A DNA stretch of 43,098 nucleotides from Bacteroidota bacterium (GTDB lineage Bacteria > Bacteroidota > Bacteroidia > Bacteroidales > UBA12481), in the NCBI GenBank assembly GCA_018669475.1, contig JABHCC010000167.1:1-43098 (forward strand), in the 5' to 3' direction. A program made the translations under genes and the position numbers. The notes below the pieces were generated by a model that worked only from the letters and a program-made list of their open reading frames with translations, was not told the origin of the DNA and did no database searches. Position 1 is the stretch's first letter. The number at the start of each line of letters is the position of its first letter. This document shows positions 19,301 through 25,840 of the stretch, in pieces.

Positions 19301-19768
19301 CGCATCCTGTGTGCTGCCAATTTGAATGCCCCGTGAAAGATTTCCTGTTGTGCTAAGGGTGGAATTTTTGAGATCAAATCGATTATCGTTATCACCTGCC
19401 GGATAAAATTTAGGGGATCTTATGGGGTCGATGCTATTATAGTTTTGCTCTTTGTTAAAATAGCGATGTGTCCAGTTGAAGGGATAAGTTCGGTAGCGTA
19501 CATAAATAGAATCGACTGATTCCCTTAGTTCAGATGAGGGGAAAAAGGAGGGAGTAAGAGGGTTGAGAGTGAATCGGGAGTCGGGAATCGGGAGTAGGGA
19601 GTCGATATAGAAGGCTTTGAAGGTTCCTGGGATAATTGACAGACTATCGATTATCAGGCTGTCAGCACTTACTTGAATAGTTTTTTCTCTCAGGTTATTC
19701 AGGTCCTGAGAAAAGATCCAGGTATTCAAGCTCAGTAGAAGTATTGTGAGTGCTGCTTTTTTCACCAT
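16310..19768 (-). CDS. Large outer-membrane beta-barrel surface protein, uncharacterised
   Basis: This is a 1152-residue exported protein with a signal peptide (cleavage likely near residues 20-21, 'WIFSQ'). After a variable 100 residues comes a region with the recurrent pattern 'NLSRGIQIGSTQ' / 'DSNIPIQPEGNTQQIQDFD', then a domain with 'GPYRLNGQNGELYIQIIAG' and 'VWIDGKILERGEEADYVINY'. The remaining 700 residues are alternating hydrophobic/polar strands ending in 'SVRAVF', the look of a barrel with a C-terminal aromatic. The style recalls SprA-like surface proteins of this phylum, but I cannot assign it to the T9SS translocon itself. A heptanucleotide array lies inside codons 55-66. It converges on the ald-like gene and is divergent from a small outer-membrane gene. 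Confidence 0.8.
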   Translation of the reverse strand: MVKKAALTILLLSLNTWIFSQDLNNLREKTIQVSADSLIIDSLSIIPGTFKAFYIDSLLPIPDSRFTLNPLTPSFFPSSELRESVDSIYVRYRTYPFNWTHRYFNKEQNYNSIDPIRSPKFYPAGDNDNRFDLKNSTLSTTGNLSRGIQIGSTQDASLNSNLNLQLHGKISEKFSIEAQLSDSNIPIQPEGNTQQIQDFDRFIIRIFNPDHEILAGDFSLNSPPGYFIRMNKNLQGMQVNSKFRINQSDKTNFSTRATAAVVKGKYHRMKIAGIEGNQGPYRLNGQNGELYIQIIAGSEQVWIDGKILERGEEADYVINYNTAEIRFTTRILISKDSRITVAYEYTERSYARFMAESSSRWNFENGSVYFNVFSEQDAKNQNLLQEINSDQRSMLAQIGDDLNKALVNNYYETKFVNDRVLYKLTDSLLSGIMYPDVLIYSTNADSAKYQAGFSFVGNNMGNYLPVSSGANGQVYKWIAPIDGEAQGNYEPITRLTTPKSKRVMSLGGEYQLGERMKVKAELALSNNDLNTYSELDRDDNSGSGILARIDRNDPIGIDSVWTVSSFASFRRSGKNFDPVERYRSVEFERDWNLTDGHSPLTENYFQTGIKLNNKDSLSALYAFDYLSFGEVLKATKHNSTGLLKHRGIALNWSASYLDSDDEIRSTRFARHQVSLSKSWKKLELSVSENHEANHWNPLGESSLQVGSFAFQEWQAEIRNRQTTGIPWFVRIKNRKDYLPDSTALVLDNSAWQAEGGFNWIGKKNQTTRLSANWRRLNHFAGDDTSNKEQTLALRADERFQLLKGGFVSRSFYEIGSGLERKQEFSYLEVPSGQGHYSWTDYNGNGIKELDEFEAAVFLDQANYIRIFRPGTEYIPVYTNRFTQSISLVPARIIDQKHPLFKVLGRLNNQFALSINRKTYRNDLIKYLNPFIINDSLQVSLQAQIRNTLSFNSKDMRFGLDYFFQKTDNQNLMTYGIDSRGNKSHSLVIRIKPRDQIWIHNKTERANHSYNSSFFTSRNYQIELWKNEARITFEPGDITRVNIEWKWSDETNISGAETLTEHRFELGGDIQMPGKGIIHLDVQYINLRYLGNPDTPVAYVMLKGFRPGHNGMANLSVRRQLNEVIQLDFVYGGRLSEGSNIIHTGTVSVRAVF
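19572..19606. repeat. Heptanucleotide array inside the outer-membrane protein gene
   Basis: Five consecutive 7-base units read on the plus strand: AATCGGG, AGTCGGG, AATCGGG, AGTAGGG, AGTCGAT. They lie in codons 55-66 of the 1152-residue protein and encode part of 'IDSLLPIPDSRF'. Unit length is not a multiple of three. Confidence 0.75.
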
Positions 19769-19980
19769 CGCAAATTACTTAAAGAACGCGAAAAGAACGC
19801 AGGTATTTTCCCTCCCGGATGTTAAAGCCGATGCAATAATTCAGGATAGCAGCCTGGCAATTTTTCATAGGAGATTGGATTCTTTTAATGTTTTATCACC
19901 TTTTCAGTAATCTTTAAGGGGGCAGAGGATGGATGGCTCGTTAAAAACTGCTAATTTTACACCCTCAAATCTGCGGTAGT

Positions 19981-20733
19981 ATGAGAAAGAAAGTAGTTGT
20001 TTATTTGATGGTTCTGAGTATTTCTTCATTGAGCTTTGGACAAAGTATTAAGGATACCAGCTTGTTAATGAATATGTTTTCATTTCACGTGAGTGGTCAT
20101 GTTCCGGGAGGTGCGATTGCTCAGCGTTATGGAATGAATATGGGAGTTGGGGGTTCATATATGCTGAAATTGGCTTCAGGATGGATGTTAGCGGCCGATT
20201 TTACTTTTTTTTCGGGAAATGATTTCAAGGCGGACAGTGTTTTTGATGCTGTTCGTGATGAGTATGGAGATTTCATAAATACATTTGGGGAGATAGGGGA
20301 GGCTGCCTTTTACGAGAGGGGTTTCTACACTGGTTTGAGAGCAGGTAAGTTATTTCCCATTATTGGGCCCAATCCTAATTCAGGAATAGTTGTTTTACTG
20401 TCGGGCGGATTATTGCAATACAAAACTCTCATTCATCAGGATGGGAGAGAGGTTCCCTATATTCTCGAGGATTACTCGAAAGGATACGACAGGCTTACAA
20501 ATGGATTTGGCCTCTCACAATTTATCGGTTACCTGCATTTAGACAGTCATGAGCCTATCAACTTTTATGTTGGTTTTGAATTTCACCAGGCCTGGACAAA
20601 AAATCGTCGTGACTGGAATTTTGACAGCATGGAGAAGGATCTCAATTTGTACAATGATTATCTGTTTGGGATCCGCTTTGGTTGGATTTTCCCAATAAAT
20701 AAGAACACTGTAGACACCTATTATTACTACTAA
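19981..20733 (+). CDS. Small outer-membrane beta-barrel protein, unknown function
   Basis: A 250-residue protein with a signal peptide (cleavage near 'SFGQ', residue 20-21). The rest alternates aromatic/hydrophobic and glycine-rich segments such as 'MNMGVGGSYMLKLASGWMLAADFTFF' and 'LFGIRFGWIFPIN', consistent with an 8-stranded-type barrel. I recognise no named family. It starts with ATG at 19981, has a TAATTTTA near-match to the -7 element about 30 bases upstream, and ends 5 bases before the waaA start, so it may be co-transcribed with that lipid A core gene. Confidence 0.75.
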   Translation: MRKKVVVYLMVLSISSLSFGQSIKDTSLLMNMFSFHVSGHVPGGAIAQRYGMNMGVGGSYMLKLASGWMLAADFTFFSGNDFKADSVFDAVRDEYGDFINTFGEIGEAAFYERGFYTGLRAGKLFPIIGPNPNSGIVVLLSGGLLQYKTLIHQDGREVPYILEDYSKGYDRLTNGFGLSQFIGYLHLDSHEPINFYVGFEFHQAWTKNRRDWNFDSMEKDLNLYNDYLFGIRFGWIFPINKNTVDTYYYY

Positions 20734-20738
20734 TCAGT

Positions 20739-21986
20739 TTGTTGATTCTTTATCAAATAGGTCTTTGGATTTATTATCTGGCAGCCTGGGTAATTTCTCC
20801 GTTTAAGCCAAAAGCCCGAAATTGGATTCAGGGCAGAAAAGATCTTTCCCATCATTTATCATCGGTTTTCCCTGTTAAACAGCGGGTTATCTGGTTTCAT
20901 GCAGCTTCATTGGGTGAATTTGAGCAAGGTAGGCCTGTTATTGAAGCATGGAGAGAGAAGCATCCGGAGGATTTCATTTTACTCAGTTTTTATAGTCCGT
21001 CGGGCTATGAGTTAAGAAAGAATTATAGTCAGGCCAATTTAGTTTGTTATTTACCATTTGATTTTCCGGGACAGGTGAGAAGATTCATCAATCTTGTTCA
21101 GCCTGAGATTCTTGTTTTAATCAAATATGAATTCTGGCCAAATTTGATAAAACAGCTTTCATTTCGCAAAATTCCAGTATTCCTGTTATCGGCTCGTTTC
21201 AGGCCTGATCAGCTTTTTTTCAAATGGTATGGGAAAGCATATTTAAACTTGCTCAGAAAATTCAGGAAGATTTTGGTTCAGGATATAGAATCAAAAACCT
21301 TGCTTGAAGCTCATGGCATATCAGAGGTGTTTGTTACAGGTGATACCCGGATTGATCAGGTGTTTTCAATCAGCCAAAAAGTAGTTGAAATGGCAGATAT
21401 TGAAAAATTCACTGATAATTCATTTGTTATTATCGGAGGGAGCACATGGCCTCCTGAGGAAGCTATTCTTCAAAAGTATTTTGAGGAAAATGCCAGGGAT
21501 ACATCCGGCAGGAAATTAAAACTCATAATTGCTCCTCATGATATCCGGGAGGCTCATTTAAAAAAGATAGAAAACCGTTTTGGATCTGTCTGTATCCGAT
21601 ACAGTCATATTGGATCTGATTCGAAAGATCGTCGGGTATTATTGATTGACAATATTGGCATACTTTCAAGACTTTACAGATATGGTGATGTAGCTTTTGT
21701 TGGCGGGGGATTTGGACGAGGTTTACACAATATATTAGAGCCGGCTGCACATGGTTTGCCCATTATTTTTGGACCCAGGTACCATAAGTTTCCTGAAGCA
21801 AAAGAATTGATACAAAAAAAAGCTGCATTTACCATAAAAAAATACGATGAATTCATGGGGGTAATGGTCCCTTTCAGAAAGGAAAAAAATGCACTTTCCT
21901 TTGCTGGTGCGGCTTCCAGAGAGTACACAAAAAGCCAATTAGGGGCTACGACCCTAAGTATTAGTTGTTTAATGGAAAAACTTTAA
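20739..21986 (+). CDS. waaA: 3-deoxy-D-manno-octulosonic acid (Kdo) transferase
   Basis: WaaA/KdtA adds Kdo from CMP-Kdo to lipid A precursor at the inner membrane. The 415-residue protein shows an N-terminal membrane-associated helix ('LYQIGLWIYYLAAWVI'), the catalytic 'HAASLGEFEQGRPVIE' with its glutamate, 'LIKYEFWPNLI', and the donor-site segment 'VGGGFGRGLHNILEPAAHGLPIIFGP'. All are characteristic of the family and the length is normal. Start is a TTG (20739 or 20742), since the conserved N-terminal helix begins there and no ATG is available before residue 50. The preceding gene ends 5 bases upstream. Confidence 0.93.
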   Translation: MLILYQIGLWIYYLAAWVISPFKPKARNWIQGRKDLSHHLSSVFPVKQRVIWFHAASLGEFEQGRPVIEAWREKHPEDFILLSFYSPSGYELRKNYSQANLVCYLPFDFPGQVRRFINLVQPEILVLIKYEFWPNLIKQLSFRKIPVFLLSARFRPDQLFFKWYGKAYLNLLRKFRKILVQDIESKTLLEAHGISEVFVTGDTRIDQVFSISQKVVEMADIEKFTDNSFVIIGGSTWPPEEAILQKYFEENARDTSGRKLKLIIAPHDIREAHLKKIENRFGSVCIRYSHIGSDSKDRRVLLIDNIGILSRLYRYGDVAFVGGGFGRGLHNILEPAAHGLPIIFGPRYHKFPEAKELIQKKAAFTIKKYDEFMGVMVPFRKEKNALSFAGAASREYTKSQLGATTLSISCLMEKL

Positions 21987-22080
21987 CAATTCTCTGTTGA
22001 TAAGTCGATATTAACTGTGTAAAAATCTGTTTACCAAACCACTCATGCATTATTCAGAGATCATGTTAATAAAATTGATT

Positions 22081-22110
22081 TTTGAATACGGTAAACGAGA
22101 TGTAAATTTG
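22081..22110 (+). promoter_or_regulatory. Bacteroidota-type promoter of the ribonucleotide reductase gene
   Basis: TTTG at 22081-22084 and TAAATTTG at 22103-22110 match the -33 and -7 elements, with an 18-base spacer. Transcription would start near 22117 and give a leader of about 60 bases before the ATG at 22180. The leader has no cobalamin-riboswitch-like B12 box that I can see. Confidence 0.55.
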
Positions 22111-22179
22111 GTATCAGGCAATTATGTCCCCTTTTGATTTTCCTTTGTCTAATCTTTTCATATTTAGGTAGATAGCCGC

Positions 22180-24741
22180 ATGTACATCGAAGAAATGCCA
22201 GTAACAACCGGGTTGGAGAAAAAAACTTACAGTTTCGATGAGGCTGTTGCAGCGTCCAAAGAATATTTTGGAGGTGATGAATTAGCTGCAACGGTTTGGG
22301 TGAACAAATACGCCCTCAAAGATTCTGATGGTAACATTTATGAGCATACTCCAACGGATATGCACAGGCGCCTGGCCAAAGAGATCTCACGAGTTGAGAA
22401 GCGGTATCCAAATCCCTTATCTGAGGATGAGATTTTTGAAGTGTTGGATCATTTCAGGTACATTATTCCTCAGGGAGGTCCTATGGCAGGGATTGGGAAC
22501 CCATACCAGGTTGCTTCTTTGTCGAACTGTTTTGTTATTGGACATGAAGGTCCATCGGATTCTTATGGGGGCATCATGAAAATTGACCAGGAGCAGGTTC
22601 AGTTGATGAAAAGGCGAGGAGGAGTAGGACATGATTTATCACACATCAGACCAACATCGAGTCCTGTTTTGAATTCAGCTCTTACATCAACTGGTGTTGT
22701 GCCATTTATGGAGAGATATTCAAATTCGACACGTGAAGTTGCTCAGGACGGCCGCCGTGGTGCATTGATGCTAAGTATTTCTGTGAAGCATCCTGATGCG
22801 GAATATTTTGTAGATGCCAAAACTACAAAAGGAAAAGTTACAGGAGCGAATGTATCGGTGAAACTAACCGATGAGTTCATGCATGCTGTCATTAACAAGA
22901 AACCTTTTGTGCAGCAATTCCCTATTGAGGCAGATAATCCTGTTGTGAAACGCGAGATTGATGCTAATCTCTTGTGGGATAAAATTATTCATAACGCATG
23001 GAAATCAGCTGAGCCGGGAGTATTATTCTGGGATACTGTAATTAAGGAATCAGTTCCTGATTGCTATGATGATCTGGGTTATAAAACGGTTTCCACTAAT
23101 CCTTGTGGTGAGATACCTCTTTGTCCTTATGATTCTTGTCGTTTGTTAGCTCTAAACTTGTATTCATACCTTGATAATCCTTTTACCAAGGAAGCCAAAT
23201 TCAATTTCGAAAAGTTTCAAAAACACATACATCTGGCCCAAAGAATAATGGATGACATTATAGATCTTGAGCTGGAAAAGATTGATGCCATTCACTCAAA
23301 AATTGCAGCTGATCCTGAGGATTATGATGTGAAAAGAGTTGAGCTGAAATTGTGGGAGAATATTCGCCAAAAGGCAAATGAAGGCAGACGTACAGGTATT
23401 GGTATTACAGCTGAAGGTGATATGTTAGCAGGTTTGGGACTGCAATATGGCAGTGACAATGGTGTTGATTTTTCAACAGAGGTTCATAAAACTATGGCTG
23501 TTGAGGCTTATCGTTCATCAGTTAATCTTGCTAAGGAGAGGGGTGCATTTTTGATGTATGATGCACAGCGTGAAAAGGACAATCCTTTTATTCAACGACT
23601 TGCTGAGGCTGATCCTGAATTATATAAAGAAATGACAAAATGGGGACGACGGAATTTGGCGCTGTTAACTATAGCTCCCACCGGAACCACTAGTTTGATG
23701 ACTCAGACAACAAGTGGTATTGAACCAGTTTTCATGCCGGTTTACCGCCGCAGAAGGAAAGTAAATCCTAATGACTCCAAGGCCAATGTTACTTTTGTTG
23801 ATGATGTTGGAGATTCCTGGGAAGAATATAATGTTTTCCATCACAAGTTTATGGATTGGCTGACAATATCAGGATATGATCCCGAGCTATTGAAGTCAAA
23901 AAATGAAAAGGAAATACAGGAACTGGTTGATAAATCACCATATTACAAGTCTACTTCCACAGATGTTGACTGGATTGCCAAAGTTAATATGCAGGGGCAA
24001 GTACAAAAATGGGTTGATCATTCTATCTCAGTAACTGTTAACCTTCCGAAGAACATTTCAGAAAAGAAAGTAGCTGAGGTGTACAAAGCGGCTTGGGAAA
24101 GTGGCTGCAAAGGAGTTACTGTTTACCGTGAAGGATCACGTGAAGGTGTCTTACTCACAGGCAAAGCCAAAGAGAAAGGAACAGTACATTCTGAAGCTCA
24201 AAAAAGACCAAAAGTACTGGAGGCTGAGTTGCTGAGATTCAAAAATGACAATGAAGACTGGATTGCTTTTGTTGGAGTGATGAATGGTTTGCCATATGAG
24301 ATCTTTACTGGTAAAGTAGAGGAAGATGTTTTGTTGGTTCCAAAAAATATTCGGGGGGGCAAAATTCTAAAGGTGAAAAATCCGGAAGGGAATTCACGCT
24401 ATGATTTCCAATACACTGATAAGTATGGAAATCCATGTACTGTAGGAGGATTATCTTTTATGTTTGACAAGGAATTCTGGAATTATGCCAAATTAATCTC
24501 AGGTGTACTTCGTCACGGAATGCCTATCCCATATGTTGTTAATCTGGTTTCGTCGCTAAGTCTTGACAGTGAGCACATTAATAGCTGGAAGGCTGGAGTG
24601 GCGCGTACATTAAAGAAATATATCAAGGATGGCACCAAGGCTGTTCAGGGCGAATCTTGCGAAGAGTGTGGTGAAACCCAGTTGGTTTACCAGGAGGGAT
24701 GCCTGATCTGCACAAGGTGCGGGCATTCAAAGTGCGGGTAA
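22180..24741 (+). CDS. nrdJ: Adenosylcobalamin-dependent (class II) ribonucleotide reductase
   Basis: This 853-residue enzyme reduces ribonucleotides to deoxyribonucleotides using an adenosylcobalamin-generated thiyl radical, without needing oxygen. Visible features are the substrate-cysteine region 'VASLSNCFVIG' (C117), the radical-cysteine motif 'NPCGE' (C309), and 'LLTIAPTGTTSLM' in the barrel. A C-terminal TSCPD-like domain (about 690-800) precedes a zinc-ribbon tail with CxxC pairs in 'GESCEECGE' and 'CLICTRCGHSKCG', which probably relays reducing electrons. Length and architecture are usual for the large class II form. It has its own promoter and converges on acpS with 15 bases between stops. 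Confidence 0.95.
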   Translation: MYIEEMPVTTGLEKKTYSFDEAVAASKEYFGGDELAATVWVNKYALKDSDGNIYEHTPTDMHRRLAKEISRVEKRYPNPLSEDEIFEVLDHFRYIIPQGGPMAGIGNPYQVASLSNCFVIGHEGPSDSYGGIMKIDQEQVQLMKRRGGVGHDLSHIRPTSSPVLNSALTSTGVVPFMERYSNSTREVAQDGRRGALMLSISVKHPDAEYFVDAKTTKGKVTGANVSVKLTDEFMHAVINKKPFVQQFPIEADNPVVKREIDANLLWDKIIHNAWKSAEPGVLFWDTVIKESVPDCYDDLGYKTVSTNPCGEIPLCPYDSCRLLALNLYSYLDNPFTKEAKFNFEKFQKHIHLAQRIMDDIIDLELEKIDAIHSKIAADPEDYDVKRVELKLWENIRQKANEGRRTGIGITAEGDMLAGLGLQYGSDNGVDFSTEVHKTMAVEAYRSSVNLAKERGAFLMYDAQREKDNPFIQRLAEADPELYKEMTKWGRRNLALLTIAPTGTTSLMTQTTSGIEPVFMPVYRRRRKVNPNDSKANVTFVDDVGDSWEEYNVFHHKFMDWLTISGYDPELLKSKNEKEIQELVDKSPYYKSTSTDVDWIAKVNMQGQVQKWVDHSISVTVNLPKNISEKKVAEVYKAAWESGCKGVTVYREGSREGVLLTGKAKEKGTVHSEAQKRPKVLEAELLRFKNDNEDWIAFVGVMNGLPYEIFTGKVEEDVLLVPKNIRGGKILKVKNPEGNSRYDFQYTDKYGNPCTVGGLSFMFDKEFWNYAKLISGVLRHGMPIPYVVNLVSSLSLDSEHINSWKAGVARTLKKYIKDGTKAVQGESCEECGETQLVYQEGCLICTRCGHSKCG

Positions 24742-24756
24742 GTCCCCATGCCTTTA

Positions 24757-25134
24757 TTATTCGGTTTCAAGTACGGCTACTGCGTTGGCCCAATCCTTTA
24801 CATGTGAGATTGATAAGTGAATCTTAATGATATTTGCCTGATCGGCGTATTCTTTCGCTTTACCACTTAACCGGATATGGGGTTTGTGCAATTCATCATG
24901 ATAAACTTCAATCTCATGAAAACCGATGCCTTTAATAAATCCTGTCCCTAATCCTTTTACGAATGCTTCTTTTGCTGAAAACCGTGCGGCATAAGATGGT
25001 GCCGGATCCCGGTGTGAATCGCAGTATTCAATTTCTTTCTCTGTCCAGACTCTTTGCTTGAAAGCATCACCTTTTCCAATAAACTTGCGAATACGATCAA
25101 CCTCAATAATATCAGTTCCTACTCCATATATCAT
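24757..25134 (-). CDS. acpS: Holo-[acyl-carrier-protein] synthase
   Basis: AcpS transfers 4'-phosphopantetheine from CoA to the serine of acyl carrier proteins. The 125-residue protein has the two metal-binding motifs 'GTDIIEVDRI' and 'ARFSAKEAFVKGLG', and the C-terminal 'IHLSISHVKDWANAVAVLE'. I chose the ATG at 25134 (MIYGVGTDI) because this is the conserved family start; a possible 30-residue upstream extension is encoded partly by a short repeat and is not conserved. The product could activate the stand-alone carrier protein at 39.4-39.6 kb as well as the fatty-acid ACP. Confidence 0.95.
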   Translation of the reverse strand: MIYGVGTDIIEVDRIRKFIGKGDAFKQRVWTEKEIEYCDSHRDPAPSYAARFSAKEAFVKGLGTGFIKGIGFHEIEVYHDELHKPHIRLSGKAKEYADQANIIKIHLSISHVKDWANAVAVLETE

Positions 25135-25190
25135 AGCGCAAAGATAGAAAAAGCATAATTGCCCACCGGATAAAAGAAAAAATCCCAAAC

Positions 25191-25218
25191 TTAACCCTTT
25201 CCCCTTAACCCTTATTTT
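25191..25218. repeat. Short heptanucleotide run upstream of acpS
   Basis: Four units with 7-base spacing are TTAACCC, TTTCCCC, TTAACCC and TTATTTT. They lie about 60-85 bases upstream of the acpS start, between acpS and the divergent sigma-factor gene. The core differs from the RGTC family, so the link to the other arrays is weak. Confidence 0.4.
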
Positions 25219-25279
25219 CTCCATTAAATGAAACTTTTTAAGAACTTAGGGAACTATCATACAGAGACCAACTATTAGT

Positions 25280-25840
25280 GTGAATTTGAAACAGATTCCA
25301 TCCCGGGAGAAAGAGAAGCAAGAGGCTTTTATGGCATTATACCGGCCTTGTCATGATGCGTTTTGCAGGTATTGTCACGGACTAAGCGGTGACCGTGAAG
25401 ATGCCAGGGATCTGGTGGGTGATACGGTTTTGGTGGCTTTGGAGAATTTTGAAAAACTCCGCAAAAAAGAGTCCTTCAAAGCCTGGCTATTTGGCATCGC
25501 CCGTCGATTAATGCTACATAAATATCGGAGAAGTAAATTCAAGGGTCAGTATCAGGAAGAAGATGCGCATCTCCTGCCGGATACAGGTGTACCCCCAGAT
25601 TTACACCCTGATATTGTGGAGCTCTATAAGTCTCATGGTAAGTTGCCACTTAAACAGCGAGAAGCGATAGTTCTTTTTGAATTGTCGGGATTTTCGCTTG
25701 AGGAAATAAAAAAAATCCAGGGAGGTAGTTTATCCGGGGTCAAATCCCGGCTCAAAAGAGCCCGTGAGCAACTGAGGCTAATCCTCAGCGATTCTGAAAG
25801 TTCTGTGTTAACAACTAAAAATCCGGAGGGCGTAATATGA
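25280..25840 (+). CDS. ECF-type RNA polymerase sigma factor
   Basis: A 186-residue extracytoplasmic-function sigma factor. Region 2 spans roughly residues 20-85, with 'GDREDARDLVGDTVLVALENFEKL' and 'ESFKAWLFGIARRLMLHKYRR'. Region 4 spans about 125-178, with 'LPLKQREAIVLFELSGFSLEEIKKI' and the helix-turn-helix part 'SLSGVKSRLKRAREQLR'. The most likely start is GTG at 25280. The gene ends in an ATGA overlap with the next one, the classical arrangement of a sigma factor and its membrane regulator. A GGAACT sequence near 25250 could be an autoregulatory -35 site but cannot be assigned with confidence. Confidence 0.92.
   Translation: MNLKQIPSREKEKQEAFMALYRPCHDAFCRYCHGLSGDREDARDLVGDTVLVALENFEKLRKKESFKAWLFGIARRLMLHKYRRSKFKGQYQEEDAHLLPDTGVPPDLHPDIVELYKSHGKLPLKQREAIVLFELSGFSLEEIKKIQGGSLSGVKSRLKRAREQLRLILSDSESSVLTTKNPEGVI

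Noticed and set aside
21987-22179. Cobalamin riboswitch before the B12-dependent ribonucleotide reductase gene
   Set aside because: The 193-base gap has no recognisable B12 box and most of it lies upstream of the predicted transcription start; a 60-base leader is too short for this riboswitch class.
25135-25224. N-terminal extension of AcpS
   Set aside because: The family starts at MIYGVGTDI-like sequence; the extension is partly repeat-encoded and not conserved.
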